Source of the DNA: Pseudomonadota bacterium
GTDB taxonomy: Bacteria > Myxococcota_A > Polyangia > Fen-1088
NCBI GenBank assembly: GCA_023438785.1
Contig: JAEXQJ010000236.1
Span: forward strand, 1 to 28,416
Direction of reading: 5' to 3'
Length of the DNA stretch: 28,416 bases
In this document: in pieces, positions 1-7,542 of the stretch
Layout: each line of letters starts with the position of its first letter
How positions within the stretch are numbered: the stretch's first letter is position 1
Notes under the pieces: generated by a model
What the model was told of the DNA's origin: nothing
Databases searched by the model: none
The model's input: only the letters and a program-made list of their open reading frames with translations
Position numbers and translations under genes: made by a program

Positions 1-95
1 GCTCGTCGGTCAAATACGTCGAGTATTCTCCCTGCTCGCGCCTCGGGCTGCTCGCATCTCCGCGTGTTCGCTCAGTCTTCAAACCGTTCGGTGCT

Positions 96-2432
96 CTAGC
101 GGGCCAGGGCGGTGACCGCGACCATGGCCCAGGCGGAGTGGGGCAGCCACTGCTCGCTCCAACGCCACTCGTCGCCGCAGCCTTCGACCCCGGCCCACTG
201 GATGCCCGAGCCGTCCACCTCGCGGCCGGTGATGCCGTTCGCCATGCCGCCGGCAAGAGTGCCCCCCTGTCTCTTGTCACCGCAGTACTTGCTCGGGTTC
301 TTGTCCCCCCAGCCGTGCAAGAAGCAGAGGTCGTAGGGATTGGCCCCGAAGAGCCAATCCATCTGCGTGCCGGCGAAGCGCAGCAGATCGAGGTAGGCCG
401 TCCCGCTCGCCTGCAGCGCCTCTGCCGCCATGGCCGCCGCCGCCGCCAGCGAGCCCAGGCGCGCGTTCTCGCCCTGCCACCAGTAGCCCGTCTCGTTGTC
501 ATGCGGGATGAAGAAGCTGGCGCGAGAGGGGCTCACGTGTTGGCGGGCGTAGCCGTAGGGATTGCTCACGGCCTGAGTCACGCGCAGCAAGTAGTCCAGG
601 TGCGTCTGCACGGCCTGCAGGGCCGCGCCGCGCTTCGCATCGTCGGTCTCCACTTGCGTGTAGCGAACCAGCGCCACCACCGGCAGGCCCGCATCGGAGG
701 CATGCCAGAAAGGCCGGCTGGCCCCGTCGGCGATGAAGTAGCCTTCGCTCGACAAGCGGCCGGCCAGCGACCTGGCCCGCGCCCGGGCCGCATCCAGGTA
801 GGTCGCCTTGTGGGTCGTGGCGTACAGCTCGCTGGCCGCCAGCAGCCCCGTGTAATCGTCGATGACGTTCTCCTTGCCGTCGTCGGTGTACTTCACGCCC
901 TCGGTGTCGAGATGGGCGAACGCCAACTCCGCTCCGGCCAGATACTCGTCGCTCGTGAAGTCCCCGTTGACCTTCCAGCGGGCCACGCGCGCCAGGGCGG
1001 CGATGCTCATGCCGCCGCCCTCGCGCAGGGCCGATTGCCACTTGTCGCTCATGGCGCCCGCCGAACCCTCGAAGGCGCAGATGGTCCGCGCGCCCATGTC
1101 GCCCGACCAGCGATCGAACACGGTGATGTAGAAGAAGCCCGCCGGATCGAGTACGCGCAGCAGGTAGTCCGCGCCCCATAGGGCCTCAGCCTGCACGGCC
1201 GCGCTGTTGCCCAGGCTGGCCGACACGGGTTGGTCGTAGAGCCACGCCAAGGCCCAGGCCACCAGGGGGATCTGTTGCGGGTTGAGGTAATTGGCGAAGC
1301 TGAGGTGCGACAGGTACTTGGAGATGTCGCCCGAGGCGTCGTACCAGCCGCCGCGCACGTCGTGAGTCTGGGCCGAGCCGACGAAGGGCACCTTGGCGTC
1401 GGCGGCCCACACCTCGGCATCGTCGGCGCGCGAGGCCTTGAAGTAGCCGAGCACGGCGGGCACGGTGGTCTTGAACAGGCGGTTGTCGGCGATGGTGAAC
1501 GGCTTGGAAGCCATGCCCCCCACCTGCAGCCGGTACGTGCCCGCGACGGTCAAGCCGCTGAAGTCCACCGAGTAAAAGGAGCTCTTGCTCCCCCAGTCCG
1601 TGAACAACTGGGCCTCGAGGTCGCCGCACCATGCGGCCTTGCCGTCGCTGTCCACCACAAAGAAGCGTCCCAGGTCCGCGGCCCCCTCCACCACGGCGTG
1701 CTTGGCGCCCAGGGTGTCGAAGCCGAGCTGATTGACGTGAAAGACCGCGGTGGCGCTGCCGCTGTCGCCCCCCACCTCGATCCAATCCAGGCTGATGATG
1801 CCCCCCGTACCGCCCGCGGCCACCAGATACAGCGCATGCGAGCCCGTGCTGGCCGTGAGCGCGACGCTGGCATCCTTCCAGGTGCCCCAATCGCCCGTGC
1901 TGGCCGGATTCCAGGTGCCAATCAGCTTGCCCGTCACGCTGTCGAGGCGCACCTCGATCTTGCCGTCGGTGGTGCCCTTGGCGTAGTGGGCGCGCAGCGT
2001 GGTCACGCCGTCGAGGACCACGCCCTCGTAGGCCAGGTAGTCGCCGGCCTCGATGTAGCCCACCGTGGTGTCGTTGTTCTCCAGCTTCGTGCCTTGCTGG
2101 CTGCCCTTGCATCCCGCCTTGGAGACGCCCAGCGCGCACTCGGCCTCCACGTGCTGGGTGCTGACGGCCAGGCCGGGACTCTCGCAGGACATCGCCCGGC
2201 CTGGCTCCAGCATCACGCGCGTGGGCGACTGGGCCCCGCCGGTTCCCCCCGAGCCGCCCGAGTTGCCCGCCGTGCCCGGCCCCGCACCGGCCCCGCCATT
2301 GCCTGCTGAGCCGCTCCGACCCGCGCCGTCGGCGCCACCGCCTCCGCCCGGGGATTCACCACTGGATGCGCAGGCCACCAGGCCGAGCGTGAGAGCCAGG
2401 GCGACGACGGTGAGACTTCGGGGGTGTTGCAT
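96..2432 (-). CDS. Secreted CBM6-GH9 cellulase lipoprotein
   Basis: Predicted to hydrolyse beta-1,4-glucans such as cellulose outside the cell. The N-terminus is a lipoprotein signal with lipobox L-V-A-C (Cys21), followed by a Gly/Ser/Ala-rich linker to about residue 67. Residues 75-222 look like a family 6 carbohydrate-binding module (IEAGDYLAYEGV, then VRLDSVTGKLIGTW, ending LDWIEV). Residues 228-315 match the Ig-like domain that precedes GH9 domains (HVNQLGF...GTYRLQVGG). The GH9 catalytic domain fills the rest. GGWYDASGD at 361-369 carries the catalytic Asp region, and EWRWSEQW near 760 carries the proton-donor Glu. The Asp motif reads DASGD rather than the usual DAGD, probably a subgroup feature. 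The ATG at 2432 has a strong ribosome site (AAGGAG, 6-base spacing). The gene is divergent from the Cys-rich protein gene. Function is confident; exact substrate is inferred. Confidence 0.93.
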   Translation of the reverse strand: MQHPRSLTVVALALTLGLVACASSGESPGGGGGADGAGRSGSAGNGGAGAGPGTAGNSGGSGGTGGAQSPTRVMLEPGRAMSCESPGLAVSTQHVEAECALGVSKAGCKGSQQGTKLENNDTTVGYIEAGDYLAYEGVVLDGVTTLRAHYAKGTTDGKIEVRLDSVTGKLIGTWNPASTGDWGTWKDASVALTASTGSHALYLVAAGGTGGIISLDWIEVGGDSGSATAVFHVNQLGFDTLGAKHAVVEGAADLGRFFVVDSDGKAAWCGDLEAQLFTDWGSKSSFYSVDFSGLTVAGTYRLQVGGMASKPFTIADNRLFKTTVPAVLGYFKASRADDAEVWAADAKVPFVGSAQTHDVRGGWYDASGDISKYLSHLSFANYLNPQQIPLVAWALAWLYDQPVSASLGNSAAVQAEALWGADYLLRVLDPAGFFYITVFDRWSGDMGARTICAFEGSAGAMSDKWQSALREGGGMSIAALARVARWKVNGDFTSDEYLAGAELAFAHLDTEGVKYTDDGKENVIDDYTGLLAASELYATTHKATYLDAARARARSLAGRLSSEGYFIADGASRPFWHASDAGLPVVALVRYTQVETDDAKRGAALQAVQTHLDYLLRVTQAVSNPYGYARQHVSPSRASFFIPHDNETGYWWQGENARLGSLAAAAAMAAEALQASGTAYLDLLRFAGTQMDWLFGANPYDLCFLHGWGDKNPSKYCGDKRQGGTLAGGMANGITGREVDGSGIQWAGVEGCGDEWRWSEQWLPHSAWAMVAVTALAR

Positions 2433-2530
2433 GGAGGGCTCCTTCTCTCAAAACCCTCCACTGCGGCAGACGGGAAAGGCCCTTGCTACGCGCCGCCCCG
2501 TCGAAAACCTGGGCTGCTATGGTGCGCCCC

Positions 2531-3253
2531 ATGCGCATGCATAAGGTGGTCACCGCGATTGGGCTCGCCGTGCTCGGCAGCCCGGGCGCCCGCGCGGATG
2601 TTGTCCCGCCCCAGGACCAAATCGCCTGCACATCCGGCGAGGACATCGTCGTCGACCACAGGGGAACGCGCTGCGAGCCTCGCCGCTGCCCCACGCCCGC
2701 CGTGTGCCCGCCCGGCTGGGCCTGCGCCCCCCGCAAGGAGACCAACTGCAAGCCGCGCGCCCGCCCTTGCGAGGCGCTCACGGTCAGGCGCTGCCAGAAG
2801 GCGAATCTGCCCGAGCCCGTGTGCCCGCGCGGTACCACCCCAGACAGCAAGCGCACGGCTCAGCTTACCGCCCGCCTGACCAGCCACCCCAGCAGCCAGG
2901 GCCTGTTCCCTCGCCTGGGCCGGCCCCTGGTGGTTTGCTACGGGGACGTGCGCGAGGGCGTGGTCCAGGACGACGGGGCCATCGTCTTGCAGCGCGATCG
3001 TCCGTTGCCCGCTCAGGCCGCCCGACTGGCCCACCTCCTCACCCACCTGGCGTGGTGGGCACCCTTTCCCGCGGACGAGATCCGCACGAGCCGCGAGTCG
3101 TGCGAGGAGATTGCCGACCGGGCCGTCGCCGCCGAGGAGGAAGCCCATCGCATCGAGAACGACGTCCGCAGAAGCGCCGGTCTGCCCGCCTTGCCCGTCG
3201 AGGATCTCAGAACGCAATACGCTCAGCGCTGTCGCGAGCTGCGGCGCAGGTGA
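2531..3253 (+). CDS. Exported Cys-rich protein with HLLTH motif
   Basis: I do not recognise a named family. The 240-residue product begins with a short signal peptide (MRMHKVVTAIGLAVLG, probable cleavage after GARA). A Cys/Pro/Arg-rich segment follows (residues about 31-100, at least nine Cys), suggesting disulfides outside the cytoplasm. The C-terminal half contains LAHLLTHLAWW and then EEEAHRIENDVR. This resembles the HExxH...E.EA layout of small secreted zinc peptidases, but the catalytic Glu of HExxH is Leu here, so any enzymatic role is doubtful. ATG codons at 2519 and 2537 are alternative starts; 2531 was preferred because it gives a compact signal peptide with a basic N-terminus. The stop lies two bases from the convergent CoaD-CoaE stop. 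Confidence 0.7.
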   Translation: MRMHKVVTAIGLAVLGSPGARADVVPPQDQIACTSGEDIVVDHRGTRCEPRRCPTPAVCPPGWACAPRKETNCKPRARPCEALTVRRCQKANLPEPVCPRGTTPDSKRTAQLTARLTSHPSSQGLFPRLGRPLVVCYGDVREGVVQDDGAIVLQRDRPLPAQAARLAHLLTHLAWWAPFPADEIRTSRESCEEIADRAVAAEEEAHRIENDVRRSAGLPALPVEDLRTQYAQRCRELRRR

Positions 3254-3255
3254 CC

Positions 3256-4365
3256 TCAGGTTCGCTCGGGCCTCCACATCTCCAGGAGCTGAATCAAACG
3301 ATCGTGCGTGTAGGGGCCGCTGGCGTCCACTTCCTCGCAGTGACCCCAGCGCTGGGACTCGATGCGCTGCCGGATGCGCGCCACCTTCTCCTCGGTGGTG
3401 AACTGACCAGCCAGACGGCGCTGGATCTGGGCCTCGGACAGGCCGCGGGCCCGCAGGCGCTGCATGCGGACGTCGGGCGCGGCGGAGACCACGATGACGT
3501 TGTTGTTGCAGAGCTGCAGCATGTCGGCCTCGACCATGAGGGCGGTGTTGATGATCACCAAGCCGCGAATCCCGGCCATGGCACTGCGCAGCCGCGTGAG
3601 CAGCGGCACGCGCATGATGCCGTTGAGCCGCTCCAACTTGCTCACGTCGTTGAAGATGATCTGCCCCAACACCTTGCGCTGCACGTCCTGGATGTCGAAG
3701 GTGCGGCAGATGTCGGCGCGCAACTGCTGGTAGGCCGGCTCGCCTCGGGCCAACAGGATGTCGTGGGCGATGTTATCGATGTCGATGTTGTGCACGGACA
3801 GGCCCATCGAGCGCCCCATCTCGACCAGGGCCTGCCCGAGGTACGACTTGCCCGCGGCAATGCCGCCCGTCAGCCCCACCACGACCTGCTGGTTGAGCCG
3901 TCGCTCCAGCGCCTCTTTCACGCACGGGATGACGTAGGCGTGGGTGAAGCCCTGGTAGCGGCACAGCTCCCGGACGGCACTGGAACTGATGTGCGCCAGC
4001 TCGCGGCGGGCCAGCAGGATGTGCGTGTCGATCCCGCGCTGCTGGGTGATGTTCACCTCGTGCATCATGCGTTCGTAGTCGTAGTCCTGGATGCCGCGCA
4101 CGCCCTTCACGATGGTGGGGATCCCCGCCTCGTAGGCGTAGTCGGCGATGAGGCTGTTCTCGATGGAGCTGACGCGCACGCGCGGGTTCTGGATGGCGTT
4201 GCGCAGGAAGCCCACCCGCTCTTCCAGTGTGAAGACGTACTGCTTCGCCGGGTTGTTGCCGACCACGACCTCAAGATCGTCGAACACGCGGGCCGCCCGC
4301 TCGATGATGTCCAGGTGGCCACGCGTGACGGGATCGAAGCTGCCGGTGTAGAGCGCCCGAGGCAT
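3256..4365 (-). CDS. coaD-coaE: Bifunctional CoaD-CoaE fusion (PPAT/dephospho-CoA kinase)
   Basis: Predicted to carry out the last two steps of coenzyme A synthesis: adenylylation of 4'-phosphopantetheine, then phosphorylation of dephospho-CoA. Residues 1-158 are a complete CoaD: TGSFDPVTRGHLDI (T/HxGH nucleotidyltransferase motif, His17), VKGVRGIQDYDYE, and ISSSAVREL near 126-134. Residues 161-369 are CoaE-like: Walker A GLTGGIAAGKS (164-174), DIDNIAHDIL, and the LRARGLSEAQIQRRLAGQ region expected near the lid. The central DVPLLFE motif of CoaE is altered to INTALMVEA. Usual lengths are about 160 and 200 residues, so both halves are full length. The start was set at MPRALYTG because CoaD proteins begin there; an in-frame ATG lies 30 bases upstream (4395), and neither has a strong ribosome site. 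The gene follows trpS on the same strand with a 144-base gap. The domain order equals that of animal CoA synthase. Confidence 0.92.
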   Translation of the reverse strand: MPRALYTGSFDPVTRGHLDIIERAARVFDDLEVVVGNNPAKQYVFTLEERVGFLRNAIQNPRVRVSSIENSLIADYAYEAGIPTIVKGVRGIQDYDYERMMHEVNITQQRGIDTHILLARRELAHISSSAVRELCRYQGFTHAYVIPCVKEALERRLNQQVVVGLTGGIAAGKSYLGQALVEMGRSMGLSVHNIDIDNIAHDILLARGEPAYQQLRADICRTFDIQDVQRKVLGQIIFNDVSKLERLNGIMRVPLLTRLRSAMAGIRGLVIINTALMVEADMLQLCNNNVIVVSAAPDVRMQRLRARGLSEAQIQRRLAGQFTTEEKVARIRQRIESQRWGHCEEVDASGPYTHDRLIQLLEMWRPERT

Positions 4366-4509
4366 CTGGCGAGCATAGGGCGGACCAAGCGCCATGGCCA
4401 GCGACGGCCCGAGCTTCTGGGTGCCTTTGCCTGCGCCCAGGCCGCAGGGAGCCGGCCAGGCACGGCTTTCAAGGCAGGGGGCGAGGTGAAGGACGAGGCT
4501 GGCTCGGCC

Positions 4510-5598
4510 TCAGGTCAGATCCATGTTCATCACGCGGCGGACCTCATCGCGGGTCGCCTGGCCCGCCTGTCGCGCGCGCGCGATCCCGGCCTGCAACACC
4601 GACCGAATGTGCTCCGGGGCGGCCTCCAACTCGCGGCGCCTGGCGCGCAGGGGACGCAGGTATTCGTTCAGCGCCTCGGTGAGCGTGGCCTTCAGCTTGC
4701 CCCCGCCGCCATCTCCGATCCTCTCGGCAATGGCCTCGGGCGCCTCGCCCGTGCACAGCGACGTCAGGAGGAGCAGGTTGGACACCTCCGGCCGCGTCGC
4801 GGGCTCGAAGGTAATGCGCCTCTCCGCATCGGTCTTGGCCTTCTTGATGAGGCTGGCCGTCTCGTCCTCGCTCGCGGCGAGCATGATGGCGTTGTTGCGA
4901 CTCTTGGACATCTTCTGGCCGCCATCCAGGCCCAGGATGACCGGGGCCTTGGAGAGCAGCGGATGCGGCTCGGGGAAGACGTCCTGGCCGCGCGCGAACC
5001 GTTCGTTGAAACGGCGGGCGATGGTACGCGTCAGCTCGAGGTGCGGTAGCTGGTCCTTGCCCACCGGCACCAGATTGGCCTTGCAGAACAGGATGTCGGC
5101 CGCCTGGTGAACCGGATAGGTGTACATGCCCGCGTTCACGCGCTTCTGACCCGCGGCCTGAATCTCCTCCTTGACCGTCGGGTTCCGATCCAACTCGGCG
5201 TTGGTCACCAGGGTCAGGAACGGCAGCAGGAGCTGATTCAGCTCGGGGACGTGGCTGTGGGGGAAGATGCAGGTGCGGCCGCTCGACGGGTCCAGGCCCA
5301 CCGAGAGGTAGTCAATCGTCAGCTCGCGCACGTTCTGGGCGATGCTCTCGAAGGTGTCGCGGTCGGTGAGCACCTGATAGTCGGCGATCACGATGAAGGT
5401 CGGCACGCCCAGGTTCTGAAGACGCACCCGATTCTGCAGGGAGCCGAAGAGGTGGCCCACGTGCAGCCGCCCGGTTGGCCGATCGCCCGTCAGGACGCGG
5501 TAGCGCAGCGGATTCTTCTTCAGGTCCTCCTCGATCTGCGCCGATCGCCGAACCGTGGCATCGAAGGTGCTGTATTCCAACTGCTCGTCTTGAGACAT
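4510..5598 (-). CDS. trpS: Tryptophanyl-tRNA synthetase
   Basis: Charges tRNA-Trp with tryptophan in the cytoplasm; a class I aminoacyl-tRNA synthetase. The signatures are clear: VLTGDRPTGRLHVGHLFG (HIGH motif as HVGH, residues 46-49) and GGQKMSKSRNN (KMSKS at 229-233). The 362-residue length is typical for the bacterial enzyme. The ATG at 5598 was chosen over an in-frame TTG at 5604. A purine-rich ribosome site (AGGGTGA) lies about six bases upstream of the ATG. It lies 56 bases after the aldehyde dehydrogenase gene on the same strand, so co-transcription is likely. Confidence 0.97.
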   Translation of the reverse strand: MSQDEQLEYSTFDATVRRSAQIEEDLKKNPLRYRVLTGDRPTGRLHVGHLFGSLQNRVRLQNLGVPTFIVIADYQVLTDRDTFESIAQNVRELTIDYLSVGLDPSSGRTCIFPHSHVPELNQLLLPFLTLVTNAELDRNPTVKEEIQAAGQKRVNAGMYTYPVHQAADILFCKANLVPVGKDQLPHLELTRTIARRFNERFARGQDVFPEPHPLLSKAPVILGLDGGQKMSKSRNNAIMLAASEDETASLIKKAKTDAERRITFEPATRPEVSNLLLLTSLCTGEAPEAIAERIGDGGGGKLKATLTEALNEYLRPLRARRRELEAAPEHIRSVLQAGIARARQAGQATRDEVRRVMNMDLT

Positions 5599-5654
5599 TT
5601 GCAATCACCCTACCTGGGCCGAGGCGCCATTTGTAGTCCCGGGCTGTCGGCCGC

Positions 5655-7298
5655 CTAGAATAGGTAGTCCGTGTTGATGAAGTTGGACGTGCGGCCCACC
5701 AGCACGTCGTGCAGGAGCGCGCGGTTGGCGTCGACCTCGGGCGCGGCCACCATGGTGCGGATGGAGAAGCAGCGCAGGGCATCAGAGATGGATAGGGTTC
5801 CCTCGGCGCTGTCCTTACGGCCCGTGAAGGGATAGGCGTCGGGGCCGCGCTGGCACTGGGCGTTCAGGTTCACGCGGCTCACCTGGTTGGCCAGCACGTC
5901 GACCAGCGGTCCCACCACCTGGGCGTCGCGCCCGAACAGACTGGCCTGCTGCCCGTAATTCGACTTCTCGATGAAATCCAGGACCTCGGACACGTCGTCG
6001 AAAGGGGCCACGGGGACCACGGGGCCGAACTGCTCGACGCCAAACAGCGACATGGACGCCGTCACCGGGTACACCACGGCCGGGAAGTAGAAGGTGCGGT
6101 TGGTCAGGCCGCCGTACGCGTTGACCACCTTGGCGCCCTTCTTCTTCGCGTCGTCCACCAGGTCCTGCAGCATCTTGGCCTTGTCGATCTCAGGCAGAGG
6201 AGTGAGCTTCACGCCCGGCTCCCACGGCAAACCGAACGGCAGTCCGTCGACCGCGGCTGCCAGCTTGTCGACGAAGCGATCGGCCACCGAGCGGTGCACG
6301 AAGAGCAACTTGAGGCCGGTGCAGCGCTGGCCGTTGAACGACAGCGCGCCCGTCACGCACTCGCGCACGGCCAGGTCCAGATCCGCATCGGGCAAGATGA
6401 TGGCCGGGTTCTTGGCGTCCAGCCCCAGGATGCAGCGCAAGCGATTGGGCCGTGGGTGCTGCTTCTTGAGCGCGTTCGCCGCGCGCGACGATCCGATGAA
6501 GGCCAGCGCCGCCCCGTCACCCTGCTCGACCAGGGGTCCGGCCACCGTGCGACCGTCGCCGTTCACGATGTTGACCACGCCGCGCGGGAAGGACTGGGCG
6601 AACGCCTTGAGGAGCGGCGCCTGGCAGAGCATGCCGAAGCGGGGCAGCTTGGCCACCACCGGGTTGCCCATGATGACCGCCGGGATGAGCGTGGTGAACG
6701 TCTCGTTCAGCGGGTAGTTGAAGGGCCCCATGCACAGGGTGACACCGAGGGGCGCGCGGCGAATCTGGGCCAGCACACCGCCGGTACGCGAGAAGCGCCC
6801 GCCCGCGCGATCCAGCTCTTTGACCGCCTCAATGGTCTCCTGCACGTACTGCACCGTGCGGTCGAATTCCTTCTCCGCATCGGGGCGCGGCTTGGCGATC
6901 TCCCACATGAGCAGGCGCACGACCTCCTCGCGCGTCTTCTGCATGGCCGCCACGAAGGCCTGCACGGCCTCGATGCGCGCGCCCACTTTCATGGTGGGCC
7001 AAGCGCCGCGGCCGTTGTCGTAGGCGCGCGAGGCAGCCCCCAGAGCGGCCAGGCCTTCCTCGCGCGACAGGGCGGCGCGACGGCCAAGCGGGCGCCGCTC
7101 GGTGATCCCGTCGCGCATCACGCAGATGGGCGACGTCACCTCGTGGGTGTCGCCGGTCCAACGCCGAATCTCGCCGTCCACCAGATACAGATCGCCATCG
7201 CCATAGGTGCCGCCGCCCGCGGCGAAATCCGCGCTGGCCGGCACGTCCTCCAGGCGGGGAAAGAGTCCATCGATTCGGGTCTTCACGTCGGTCGCCAT
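5655..7298 (-). CDS. Aldehyde dehydrogenase, NADP-dependent GAPDH-like
   Basis: A member of the NAD(P)-dependent aldehyde dehydrogenase superfamily, closest in feel to non-phosphorylating glyceraldehyde-3-phosphate dehydrogenases, which oxidise G3P directly to 3-phosphoglycerate and yield NADPH. The 547-residue protein has the cofactor segment LGVTLCMGPFNYPLNE (Asn194), the nucleophile in SFNGQRCTGLK (Cys326), and the late EQFGPVVPVAPF motif. The segment that normally reads ELGGKNP reads GLDAKNP (residues 292-298), so Gly sits where the usual general-base Glu would be and an Asp is two residues later. The N-terminus (about 1-75) is longer than in many family members. The ATG at 7298 has AGAGGT upstream. 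Substrate is inferred from overall resemblance only. Confidence 0.88.
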   Translation of the reverse strand: MATDVKTRIDGLFPRLEDVPASADFAAGGGTYGDGDLYLVDGEIRRWTGDTHEVTSPICVMRDGITERRPLGRRAALSREEGLAALGAASRAYDNGRGAWPTMKVGARIEAVQAFVAAMQKTREEVVRLLMWEIAKPRPDAEKEFDRTVQYVQETIEAVKELDRAGGRFSRTGGVLAQIRRAPLGVTLCMGPFNYPLNETFTTLIPAVIMGNPVVAKLPRFGMLCQAPLLKAFAQSFPRGVVNIVNGDGRTVAGPLVEQGDGAALAFIGSSRAANALKKQHPRPNRLRCILGLDAKNPAIILPDADLDLAVRECVTGALSFNGQRCTGLKLLFVHRSVADRFVDKLAAAVDGLPFGLPWEPGVKLTPLPEIDKAKMLQDLVDDAKKKGAKVVNAYGGLTNRTFYFPAVVYPVTASMSLFGVEQFGPVVPVAPFDDVSEVLDFIEKSNYGQQASLFGRDAQVVGPLVDVLANQVSRVNLNAQCQRGPDAYPFTGRKDSAEGTLSISDALRCFSIRTMVAAPEVDANRALLHDVLVGRTSNFINTDYLF

Positions 7299-7542
7299 GG
7301 TTACCTCTCGGGTTGACAGTAGGTCATGCACGCCGGTTGCGCGCAAGGCACGGCCCCGCCACCGCCGTCGACTGCCCCACGCCCGCCGGGGACATGTACT
7401 TGCAGATGGGTACGCCCGACCCAGACTCAGAATTGAGTCCGAAACGGTGTGGGGCGCAAGCGCTCCCGAGTTCTGGAGTGAGCCCGGGGCGCCGCTCGGA
7501 ACTTCCCGCGAGGAGGCGATTACGACACAAGGACAACCAGCC

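Noticed and set aside
361..369. DASGD in the GH9 enzyme as a disrupted DAGD catalytic motif.
   Set aside because: Both Asp residues remain and flanking residues (SKYLSHLSFANYLNPQQ) fit a known-looking GH9 subgroup, so it is more likely a normal variant. Positions given are protein residues.
2704..5049. Very long plus-strand open frame of 781 codons.
   Set aside because: It runs across the end of the Cys-rich gene and antisense to coaD-coaE and trpS; its translation is Arg/His/Ala-rich and family-less, as expected from GC-rich antisense DNA.
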